The notes beneath the pieces were generated by a model. The model did no database searches. It had not been told where the DNA came from and saw nothing but the letters and a program-made list of their open reading frames with translations. Both the position numbers and the translations under genes were made by a program. From Kiritimatiellia bacterium (GTDB taxonomy: Bacteria > Verrucomicrobiota > Kiritimatiellia > RFP12 > UBA3636): a DNA stretch of 16,503 bases. The DNA lies in the NCBI GenBank assembly GCA_017413145.1, contig JAFPUX010000576.1, positions 1 through 16,503 of the forward strand. The letters run 5' to 3'. This document shows positions 7,028-13,536 of this stretch, piece by piece (positions within the stretch are counted from its first letter, which is position 1; every line of letters begins with the position of its first letter).

Positions 7028-7056
7028 ATTCTACCACGGCAAACCCGGAAAATCAA
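7028..7056 (-). promoter_or_regulatory. promoter of the toxin-antitoxin pair
   Basis: Minus strand: TTGATT (7051-7056), a 17-nt spacer and TAGAAT (7028-7033). The predicted start near 7021 gives a leader of about 38 nt that contains the GGAGG ribosome site of the antitoxin. The 148-bp gap 7038-7185 also has to hold the divergent esterase promoter. In that direction only a weak TAGACT (7152-7157) with CTGCAA 17 nt upstream is visible. Confidence 0.7.
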
Positions 7057-7185
7057 GGCGAATCGTGCCGTGCGGAAGCGCGGTGGCACGATGCCCTCGC
7101 GTGGCGGAGGCGGGCCGACGAGTCGCTACTGCAACGAAGAGCGAAATCTGCTAGACTTACGTCGGCAATCCGCACATCGCCCCCC

Positions 7186-8229
7186 ATGAAAGACAACCCC
7201 CACGCCACCCCTTTCGCCGCGCTCGCCGCGCTGCTTCTCGCCGCCGTTCCCGCCATGCTGCGGGCGGACGTCCCGCTGCCGCCGAAGGACAAGTTCCTCC
7301 TCGTCGTCCTCGCCGGGCAGTCCAACATGTCCGGACGGGGCGTGCCGAAGCCCGAGGACAAGGTCGCGCATCCGCGCGTCCTCATGCTCGACCGCGGCGG
7401 CGCGTGGGTGCCGTGCGTCGATCCGATCCACTACGACGCCAGCACCGTCGGCGTCGGCCCCGGCAAGACGTTCGCCGAGGCGCTGGCGGAATCCGATCCC
7501 TCGGTCGTCGTGGGCGTCGTTCCGTGCGCCGTCGGCGCCACGTCGATCGCCGTCTGGGAGCCGGGCAGGTCCTTCCGCAACGGAAAGACAGACTGGCATC
7601 CCTACGACGACTGCGTGGCGCGCGTCCGCCGGGCGCAACAGGACGGCACGCTCGCCGCGATCCTCTGGCACCAGGGGGAGTCCGACTGCACGCGCGACGG
7701 GGGCTATCTCTACCAGGCGCGCTTCCCGGCGTTCGTCGCCCGCCTGCGCGCGGACCTCGGCGCGAAGGGCGTTCCGCTCGTCGTCGGGCAGCTCGCGCAG
7801 AAGAACGCGACGGGATGGTTCGGGAAGATCCTCTCGAACGTGCAGCGCTACACGTGCGAATGCCTCTACGGCCCCGGCGCGTTCGTGGAATCGCTCCCCG
7901 GATACCAGCTGAACCCCGACGGCGTCCACTTCTCGCGCGACGCCCAGGTGGATTTCGGGAAACGCTACTTCGCCGCATGGAAGGGCGTCCGCGAAAAGCT
8001 CGCCGCCGATCCGGACTACTGGCGGAAGGAGACGCCGCCCGAGGACCTTGCGAAGGCATATCCGATCCCGGAGGAGCAGTTCGACACGCTCGCGAAGATC
8101 CCGCTCGCGCCGGAGATCGAGAGCTACCTCTTCCCAGACGGCGTCCCGGAGGCGCTGAAGAAGGCGCGCGAGAAGGACGACGGGGATGCGTCGACCCCCG
8201 GCACGCCTCGCGCGCCGGAGGCGGACTAG
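7186..8229 (+). CDS. secreted SASA-domain carbohydrate esterase (sialate O-acetylesterase-like)
   Basis: A 347-residue SGNH-type esterase of the SASA family (DUF303, sialate O-acetylesterase / CE6 relatives). A signal peptide (about residues 1-28, hydrophobic AALAALLLAAVPAML) leads to the nucleophile block AGQSNMSGRG with Ser46, the WHQGESD block at 161-167, and the catalytic Asp-His pair in NPDGVHF (Asp245, His248). Such enzymes release acetyl groups from decorated sugars (sialic acids or xylan); the natural substrate is not predictable. The frame is open back to 6997, but ATG 7186 is chosen because it starts the signal peptide. No Shine-Dalgarno is visible before it (CGCCCCCC). It is the only plus-strand gene here and runs tail-to-tail into the protease gene, sharing CTAG. 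Confidence 0.88.
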   Translation: MKDNPHATPFAALAALLLAAVPAMLRADVPLPPKDKFLLVVLAGQSNMSGRGVPKPEDKVAHPRVLMLDRGGAWVPCVDPIHYDASTVGVGPGKTFAEALAESDPSVVVGVVPCAVGATSIAVWEPGRSFRNGKTDWHPYDDCVARVRRAQQDGTLAAILWHQGESDCTRDGGYLYQARFPAFVARLRADLGAKGVPLVVGQLAQKNATGWFGKILSNVQRYTCECLYGPGAFVESLPGYQLNPDGVHFSRDAQVDFGKRYFAAWKGVREKLAADPDYWRKETPPEDLAKAYPIPEEQFDTLAKIPLAPEIESYLFPDGVPEALKKAREKDDGDASTPGTPRAPEAD

Positions 8230-9506
8230 TCGTCCGCCTCGCTCTCCTCGCCCTTCGGGACGACGTCGACGCGGAGGCGGCAGACGATTTCGCGGGCGGA
8301 GTTGCGGGCGTCGTAGACGAGGAACTCGCCGGGCTTCGTCTTCGCGGGGATCGCGAGAACCTGGTCGAGGCCGATCGGCGAGAAGGTCGGCATGTTGCCG
8401 CAGTACCAGTAGAGGTTCCGGTCGGTGGCGTTCTCGGGCGCGATCCGGTACTTGAGCGTCCGCATTTGACCGGGGTGCATCTTCACCTCGTAGAAGCCGC
8501 GCTCGGCGTTCCAGCCGAGGCCCTTGTTGAGGAGTTCGGCGGAGGTCGTCTGCACGAACGAAGCGCGCGCGGCGTCGAACGCCGCCTGGCGCCGGTACTT
8601 CGCGGGGACGCGCGCGGCCTGGAGCAGGCCGAGGCCGTAGATCTTCGAGCGGCCCTCGGCGAGCTTCAGGGAGGTGTCCTCCAGGATGCCGTAGACCTCG
8701 TCGCGCGTGAGCGAGGGCTCCTGCTGCAGCAGCAGCGCGATGATCCCGGTCGCCATCGGAGCGGCGAAGGACGACCCGCTCTCCGTGCCGGTCGCGCCGG
8801 AACGCGAGAAGAAGAGCGGCACCTTGTGTCCGAAGGCGCAGAAGTCCTTCGACCAGTTGTCGTTGAGCCCGGCGGATTGGCGCGACCGCGTGATGCCGCC
8901 GACGTTGATCACGCCCTCGACGTCCTGCGGGCAGGTGAGCGTCTCGTTCGGCGCGTTGCCGCCCGCGGCGACGACGATGACGCCCGCGTCCATCGCCGCG
9001 CGCACCGCCGCGCGGAGCTCGTCGAGCTTCGCGGCGGCGGCCTCCTCCGGGAGCTCGAGGACGCCCCGCGAGAAGCGGTGGACGCCGCCGGAGTAGTTGA
9101 CCACGCGGCAGCCGTTCGTGGCGCACCAGGCGAAACCGGCGATCATGTCGTCGATCGTGCCGTCGCCGTCGTCGTAGACGTAGAGCTCGCACTCCGGCGC
9201 GATGCCGAACACGTCGGAGGCGATGATTCCCTCGACGGCCGGGCCGTGCATGGCCTTCCTGCGGAAGCCGGCCCTCGCCGCGCAGTGCACGTTCGTGTGC
9301 GTGCCCGTGACGATGTCGCCCATGCCGAAGTCGATGACGCCGACCCGGACGCCCTTGCCGGTGATGCCGGCGTTCAGGAGGTTCGTGACGCCGAGCTCGC
9401 CCAGGTACCACGCCGTCCCGGCGTCGTAGGTGGGGACGTAGGGCCCGGCGGCCGCGGCCGCGGCGCAGAGCGCGGCCGCGAGGGAAAGGAGGGCTTTCGC
9501 AGTCAT
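8226..9506 (-). CDS. secreted subtilisin-like serine protease (peptidase S8)
   Basis: A 426-residue exported protease with signal peptide MTAKALLSLAAALCAAAAAAG. The S8 catalytic set is complete: Asp59 in VGVIDFGMGD, His87 in KAMHGPAVEGIIAS, oxyanion Asn184 in VVAAGGNAPNE and Ser246 in TESGSSFAAPMATG. The His box has HGPAVEGII instead of the classical HGTHVAGII. There is little room for a propeptide between signal and catalytic domain. After about residue 285 comes a 140-residue C-terminal domain, probably beta-rich, ending in an acidic tail (GEESEADD). The ATG lies one base after the iolB stop, with AAGGG upstream, so the genes are cotranscribed. A secreted protease after a cytoplasmic inositol-pathway isomerase is an odd pairing. 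Confidence 0.88.
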   Translation of the reverse strand: MTAKALLSLAAALCAAAAAAGPYVPTYDAGTAWYLGELGVTNLLNAGITGKGVRVGVIDFGMGDIVTGTHTNVHCAARAGFRRKAMHGPAVEGIIASDVFGIAPECELYVYDDGDGTIDDMIAGFAWCATNGCRVVNYSGGVHRFSRGVLELPEEAAAAKLDELRAAVRAAMDAGVIVVAAGGNAPNETLTCPQDVEGVINVGGITRSRQSAGLNDNWSKDFCAFGHKVPLFFSRSGATGTESGSSFAAPMATGIIALLLQQEPSLTRDEVYGILEDTSLKLAEGRSKIYGLGLLQAARVPAKYRRQAAFDAARASFVQTTSAELLNKGLGWNAERGFYEVKMHPGQMRTLKYRIAPENATDRNLYWYCGNMPTFSPIGLDQVLAIPAKTKPGEFLVYDARNSAREIVCRLRVDVVPKGEESEADD

Positions 9507-9507
9507 G

Positions 9508-10305
9508 CTAGACGCCCTTGGTCCAGGCGTGCGCGGGGTCGAAGGACGAGACGAGCCCGCGGCCGGTGGCGCCGGCCATGGTCCAGAGGTAGTACATCGA
9601 GTAGCCGGGCGCGCCGCAGAGCGGATGGTAGCCCTGCGCGATGGCGACCGTGTCGTAGTTCTGGACGCGGTAGGCCTCGTTGAGCGAGCCGTCGGGCTGG
9701 TAGACGGACTGGAAGCCGAAGCCCTGCGGCGGGTCGAAGAGGTAGAAGTAGGTCTCCTCCATGTCGAGCTCGCGCGGCGGATCGTTGACGTCGTGGCGGT
9801 GCGCCGGCCAGCCGGACCAGTTGCCGGAGGGGATCATCCCCTCGCCGATGTAGAGGTGCTCGGAGTCGAATTTCTCGTCGAGGATGATCTCGGACGTGCG
9901 CGTCCAGTTGTCCTTGCCGAGCGCGATGTGGCGCGTGTCCTCGGGGCGGATGAGCGTCGGGCGCGCGGTGTCGCGCGTCGCGGGCGACTCGTTCCACGCG
10001 AGCTCGACGTCGGAGAGCGCGGCGATCGCGAACTTCGTGCGGCGCGGCAGGTAGAGGCAGTGCGGCTTGCCGGAGAAGGGGTTGGCGCGGCCGTCGGCGA
10101 CCTCGAAGGACCAGCCCTCGCCTTTTGCGGAGAAGTTGCCGCCGATGAGCACGAGCGCGAGCTCGCTCTCGCCGGTGTCGCCGCCGTAGGTCGTGCCCTG
10201 GACGAGCTTCAGGAGGCCGAAGCGCGTGAGCTTCATGCCGAATTCGCCGACGTCGAAGATCTTGTTGTAGCCCTGGGCGGGCTTGAGCGGGATGCGGAGG
10301 TTCAT
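9508..10305 (-). CDS. iolB: 5-deoxy-glucuronate isomerase (IolB, KduI/IolB cupin family)
   Basis: A 265-residue bicupin close to the usual IolB length. The metal-binding cupin signature is clear: GNWSGWPAHRHD (161-172) gives His169 and His171, LDMEETYFY gives Glu183 or Glu184, and GYHPLCGAPGY gives His227. The final block YYLWTMAG is also typical of IolB. In myo-inositol catabolism IolB turns 5-deoxy-D-glucuronate into 2-deoxy-5-keto-D-gluconate; a related uronate isomerisation cannot be excluded. The other iol genes (iolD, iolE, iolJ) are not in the window. The ATG is preceded by AAAGGA seven bases upstream. The 109-bp gap before it is almost entirely a hairpin repeat array, so transcription from the upstream gene must cross that structure, or an unseen promoter is used. 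Confidence 0.85.
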   Translation of the reverse strand: MNLRIPLKPAQGYNKIFDVGEFGMKLTRFGLLKLVQGTTYGGDTGESELALVLIGGNFSAKGEGWSFEVADGRANPFSGKPHCLYLPRRTKFAIAALSDVELAWNESPATRDTARPTLIRPEDTRHIALGKDNWTRTSEIILDEKFDSEHLYIGEGMIPSGNWSGWPAHRHDVNDPPRELDMEETYFYLFDPPQGFGFQSVYQPDGSLNEAYRVQNYDTVAIAQGYHPLCGAPGYSMYYLWTMAGATGRGLVSSFDPAHAWTKGV

Positions 10306-10342
10306 GGTTTCATCCTTTCGATTCAGTCGCTTCGCTTGAAGT

Positions 10343-10431
10343 GGCCGCTTTGCGGCCTAAGTGGCGACTTCGTCGCCTAAGTCATGCTTCGTCACTTGGG
10401 CCGCGAGCGGCCACTTACTTCACGCAGTGAA
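10343..10431. repeat. hairpin mini-repeat array between the fucose-isomerase-like gene and iolB
   Basis: The array has four hairpins: GGCCGC-TTT-GCGGCC (10343-10357) with TAAGT; GGCGAC-TTC-GTCGCC (10363-10377) with TAAGT; GGCCG-CGAG-CGGCC (10399-10412) with ACTTA; and TTCAC-GCA-GTGAA (10419-10431). The spacer orientation flips around 10383-10398, as in the kinase array. The last hairpin encodes the C-terminus of the fucose-isomerase-like protein, and the ACTTA spacer (TAAGT on the coding strand) supplies its stop codon. No T-tract follows the stems, so they are not classical terminators. Confidence 0.85.
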
Positions 10432-11788
10432 ACTCGATGCCGAGATTGCGGCAGAGGTCGGAGAGCGCCTGCGACTGGTCGCCGTACATGAGCGCGTAGT
10501 GGTGCTCCCAGCCGTTTTCGATCACTTCCTTGCGCACGGCCTCGCAGCCGGCGTCGAACTTGATCTTGAGCGGGTTGCCGCGGACGAAAAGGTCCGTGTC
10601 GAGGCCGTCGCCCGTGCAGACGAGCATCCGGAAACCGTCGCCGTCGCGCGTCTCGCCGAGGCGGGCGAGCGTGACGCGGCCGGGCTTGAGCGGGAATTCG
10701 TCCGTGACGCCCTTCACGCCGCCGCCCTCGACCGTGGCCGAGCAGCGCAGCGACGGCTCGAAGCCGGGCTTGCACAGCGCGCACGGCGCGGCGCCGCAGT
10801 GCCACGCGACGCCGTAGTCGCCCTCGCAGACGATGAGGTCGCAGAAGAACGGCTTGTCGCCCGAGAGCTCCTGCCCGATGCGCATCATCACGGCGCCGTA
10901 GACGTCGCCCTCGCACGCGCAGAGGTGGCCGTGGTTCGTGAGGTGGCCCATCGTCGAGCAGACGGCGATGCCGTAGAGGCCGTCGAGGATCACCTCGGGC
11001 CAGCAGCGCATCGCGAGCGTGTCGACGAGGAACTTGCCCTTGAGCTTCACCATCGCGCCGTAGAGGCGCACGGCCTTGTCGAACTGGTCGCCCTTCGGGC
11101 CGTCCGTCGGGTGCAGCGGCGCGTCGGAGAGGATCTCGGCCTTCGCCGCCTCGACCTCCTCGGGCGCGAGGTTCTTCGCGGTCGTGAAGACCTCGTGCTC
11201 GGTGATGAGCTTCACCTCGGGGCCGAGCTCGCGGCGGAGGAGCATCTCGGAGACGCAGCTGGTGTAGAAGCCCGGGACGCGCCCGCCGACGAGCCCGATG
11301 CGCATGCGGCGCAGCGCCTTCATCGTCCGCGCGACCGCGATCGCGCGCGAGAGCTGCCCCGCGGCCTCCGGCGTGGCGGGGTTCGCGTGGACGTGGAAGT
11401 AGGGGATGTGGAGGCGGTACATGTGGTGGGCGTTCATGTTCGCCGCGCAGAACGAGTTGTTCTGCAGGCGTCCGCCCGCCGGGTCCGGCTCCGGCATCGA
11501 CCAGAGGATGACGGGGATGTTCCCGAGGCGCTGCGCGAAGAGGGGCGGCACGACGCCGAGCGAGAACGTCATGAAGTGGACGAGCAGCGCGTCGGGGCGC
11601 TCCTTCTCGAAGCGGTCCAGCAGCTCCACCGCCTCCGTCTCGAGCGTGAGCATCCTCTCCGGCGCGAGCACCTCGACGCCGGGGAGAGTGTTGAGGAACT
11701 TCAGCGCGTTCTCGCGCGCCGCCTCGAGCGTGTCGTTCGTCCAGTTGACCTTGGACAGCGGCAGATAGCCGATTTTGAAGGATTGCAT
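10415..11788 (-). CDS. L-fucose/L-arabinose isomerase-family protein
   Basis: A 457-residue protein of the FucI/AraA fold. In FucI the Mn ligands are Glu337, Asp361 and His528. Here Glu293 in ACEGDVYGA and Asp317 in FFCDLIV have the same 24-residue spacing, and His429 or His430 in GWEHHYALMYGD is placed to be the third ligand. The N-terminal Rossmann-like parts include HFMTFSLGVVPPLF (71-84) and GLVGGRVPGFY (165-175). It is shorter than E. coli FucI (about 590 residues) and belongs to the broad, mostly uncharacterised 'fucose isomerase-like' branch, so an aldose-ketose isomerase role is inferred. The frame is open upstream through the GH31 gene, but ATG 11788 gives the family N-terminus and follows a good promoter. 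No Shine-Dalgarno precedes it; a 9-bp repeat tract fills that position instead. Confidence 0.85.
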   Translation of the reverse strand: MQSFKIGYLPLSKVNWTNDTLEAARENALKFLNTLPGVEVLAPERMLTLETEAVELLDRFEKERPDALLVHFMTFSLGVVPPLFAQRLGNIPVILWSMPEPDPAGGRLQNNSFCAANMNAHHMYRLHIPYFHVHANPATPEAAGQLSRAIAVARTMKALRRMRIGLVGGRVPGFYTSCVSEMLLRRELGPEVKLITEHEVFTTAKNLAPEEVEAAKAEILSDAPLHPTDGPKGDQFDKAVRLYGAMVKLKGKFLVDTLAMRCWPEVILDGLYGIAVCSTMGHLTNHGHLCACEGDVYGAVMMRIGQELSGDKPFFCDLIVCEGDYGVAWHCGAAPCALCKPGFEPSLRCSATVEGGGVKGVTDEFPLKPGRVTLARLGETRDGDGFRMLVCTGDGLDTDLFVRGNPLKIKFDAGCEAVRKEVIENGWEHHYALMYGDQSQALSDLCRNLGIEFHCVK

Positions 11789-11792
11789 GGGC

Positions 11793-11845
11793 GGGATGGT
11801 TCGGATGGTCGAGATGGTTCGGGCGGTTCGGATCGCCGGATGGTC
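11793..11845. repeat. degenerate 9-bp tandem repeat in the leader of the fucose-isomerase-like gene
   Basis: Consecutive 9-bp units GGGATGGTT, CGGATGGTC, GAGATGGTT, CGGGCGGTT and CGGATCGCC are followed by GGATGGTC. The tract starts five bases from the ATG and lies inside the roughly 68-nt leader predicted from the promoter at 11863-11891. The core is the same as at 2815-2904, but the units are more diverged. Confidence 0.75.
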
Positions 11846-11862
11846 GCGCTTGGCGGTTCCAA

Positions 11863-11891
11863 ATTCTACCCGATTCATTCTTTTGAAACAA
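11863..11891 (-). promoter_or_regulatory. promoter of the fucose-isomerase-like - iolB - protease genes
   Basis: Minus strand: TTGTTT (11886-11891), 17-nt spacer, TAGAAT (11863-11868). It is set in a short A/T-richer island in otherwise GC-rich DNA. The predicted leader is about 68 nt and contains the 9-bp repeats. Confidence 0.72.
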
Positions 11892-11902
11892 GAGCCTTCG
11901 CC

Positions 11903-11927
11903 GCCGCGCCCGCCGCGCGGGCGCGGC
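11903..11927 (-). terminator. strong GC hairpin between the GH31 gene and the next promoter
   Basis: An 11-bp perfect stem (GCCGCGCCCGC with GCGGGCGCGGC, 3-nt loop) lies 28 nt after the GH31 stop and 11 nt before the -35 box of the next promoter. There is no clean T-run, only CUCUUGUUU some ten bases later. It may pause or end transcription with the help of factors, or insulate the two operons. Confidence 0.4.
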
Positions 11928-11937
11928 GATTCAACGC

Positions 11938-11976
11938 CCGGCCGGTCGCGAAGCATCAGCCGCGCGAACCGGCCGG
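11938..11976 (-). other. inverted repeat spanning the GH31 stop codon
   Basis: The arms CCGGCCGGTCGCG (11938-11950) and CGCGAACCGGCCGG (11963-11976) pair over 13 bp with one bulge around a 12-nt loop. The GH31 stop lies in the loop. Together with the hairpin at 11903-11927 it makes a double stem at the operon end. Confidence 0.5.
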
Positions 11977-13536
11977 ACTTGCGAGTTCGTAGCGCGGGAG
12001 GCGGGAGAGGGGAACGCCGGAGAGGCGAAGCGTCGTCGGGCCGTCGTGGACGGCGCCGAGGTCGTCGCGCCAGCGGCCGGCGGGAAGTTCGACGGTCTTG
12101 GCGTCGTCCGGCGAGAGGACGGGCGCGACGAGCCAGCGCGAGCCGAGCATGAACTGCTGCATCGGCCGCGCGAAGCCCTGGCCCGGGAACTCGTACTCCA
12201 TCGCGCGGACGATCGGCTCGCCGGTCGCGGCGGCGTGGCGCGCGCACTCGAGGATGTAGGGCGCGAAGGCGACGTGCAGGTCCGCAAAGGCGCGGCAGAG
12301 CGCGACGCCTTCGGGCGAGAGGTGCCGCCACGGCGCGGCCGAGAACTGCATCATCGGCAGGAGCGCCTGGAGCGCGGCCGAGCGGACGAAGAGCCGCTCG
12401 TCGATCTCGCGCCCGACGAACGAGACCTCGAGCCCGCCGCCGACCATGTCGGCGACCGAATACGGGCAGCCGAGCAGGCCCGCCGCGACGATCTGCGGAA
12501 TCGCGGTGTCCTGCGCGCCGGGGCCGGTCCACGCGTGGGCGCGGTCGTTGAGGCGCGTGACGAGCGGCAGGCCGCCGCACTTCCAGCTCGTGCGGATCTC
12601 GTGGCAGGGGAACTCGCGCGCGGCGAGCTCCGCGTAGAGCCGCGCGTAGTCGACCGGCTCGGCGGCCTCGTCGTGGAAGCGGCAGTCTTCGACGAAGAAG
12701 CGCGGGTCGCCCGCGTCGAACTTGAAGCCGGCGAGGCCGTAGTCCGCAGCGAAGTCCTTCAGCGTCTTCGCGTAGAACGCGGCCGCCTCGGGCTTCGTGA
12801 GATCGTAGATTGCGCTGATGCCGCTCCACCAGCGCACGACGGCCGCCTCGCGCGAGCCGGGCTTCGCACGGTAGGCGAGGTGGTCGAGGCCGTCCAGCTT
12901 TTCGTGAAAGCGAAGTCGCTTGTATTCGCGGCTGTCGGGCGAGACGAAGTGCGCGGTCCAGATGAGGGGCGTCCAGCCGTGCCCGCGCATGCGGGCGACC
13001 ATCCCCTTGGGGTCGGGGAAGTCCTTCGCGAAGAACTCGTAGGAGCCTTGGTGCGACATCCAGAAGCCGTCCATCATGCAGACGCCGCAGGGGAACCCGC
13101 TCGCCGCGAGCTCGGCCGTGTAGTCGTCGGCCGAGCGCTGGTTCACGCCGCGCAGGAAGATCTCGATCCAGTTGTTCCACTGGGGGAGGGCGAAGAAGAC
13201 GTCGGGCGGAACGCGTCCGTCGAAGCGCAGGTGCGCCCGCGCGGCGGCGAGGTAGGCGTCGCGGAGCGTTTCGCCCGCCCGCACCGGCGCGATCGCCTCC
13301 GCGTCCGAGTCGAGCAGCAGGCGGCCGCCGCGGAATTCGTAGCCGAAGGGCTTCTCGCTCCAGACGTAGCGGCCGCACGAGGAGACGAGCAGCGGCGACG
13401 ATGTGAAGCCGGCGGTGCGCAGGTCGATGCGCGGCGAGTCGCCGGCGCCGTAGGGCTGACGCTCGCCGGCGCCGCCGGCGCCGCCCCACCAGCGCTCGCC
13501 CTCGAGCAGGGGGATCTCGGAACGGATCGGGTTCAC
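11956..13536 (-). CDS. GH31-family glycoside hydrolase (alpha-glycosidase), probably cytoplasmic
   Basis: A 526-residue glycosidase. The GH31 nucleophile motif is GFKFDAGDP with Asp274. WTGPGAQDT (336-344) fits the acid/base region (Asp343 likely), and PYSVADMVGGG (358-368) resembles the 'DMIGGN' block of the MYORG-like GH31 branch, whose characterised members act on alpha-galactosides. Alpha-glucosidase or alpha-xylosidase activity remains possible. The barrel begins near VFFALPQWNNW (113-123), so the usual N-terminal beta-sandwich is reduced to about 110 residues. The start is GTG 13536, overlapping the preceding kinase stop as GTGA; the in-frame ATG at 13617 would extend into the kinase with unlike sequence. 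No signal peptide is seen, so it probably hydrolyses imported oligosaccharides. Confidence 0.85.
   Translation of the reverse strand: MNPIRSEIPLLEGERWWGGAGGAGERQPYGAGDSPRIDLRTAGFTSSPLLVSSCGRYVWSEKPFGYEFRGGRLLLDSDAEAIAPVRAGETLRDAYLAAARAHLRFDGRVPPDVFFALPQWNNWIEIFLRGVNQRSADDYTAELAASGFPCGVCMMDGFWMSHQGSYEFFAKDFPDPKGMVARMRGHGWTPLIWTAHFVSPDSREYKRLRFHEKLDGLDHLAYRAKPGSREAAVVRWWSGISAIYDLTKPEAAAFYAKTLKDFAADYGLAGFKFDAGDPRFFVEDCRFHDEAAEPVDYARLYAELAAREFPCHEIRTSWKCGGLPLVTRLNDRAHAWTGPGAQDTAIPQIVAAGLLGCPYSVADMVGGGLEVSFVGREIDERLFVRSAALQALLPMMQFSAAPWRHLSPEGVALCRAFADLHVAFAPYILECARHAAATGEPIVRAMEYEFPGQGFARPMQQFMLGSRWLVAPVLSPDDAKTVELPAGRWRDDLGAVHDGPTTLRLSGVPLSRLPRYELASPAGSRG

Noticed and set aside
7129..7157. CTGCAA-17-TAGACT as promoter of the SASA esterase
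   Set aside because: The -35 match is poor and other weak candidates exist in this GC-rich gap, so it is mentioned only as a weak possibility.
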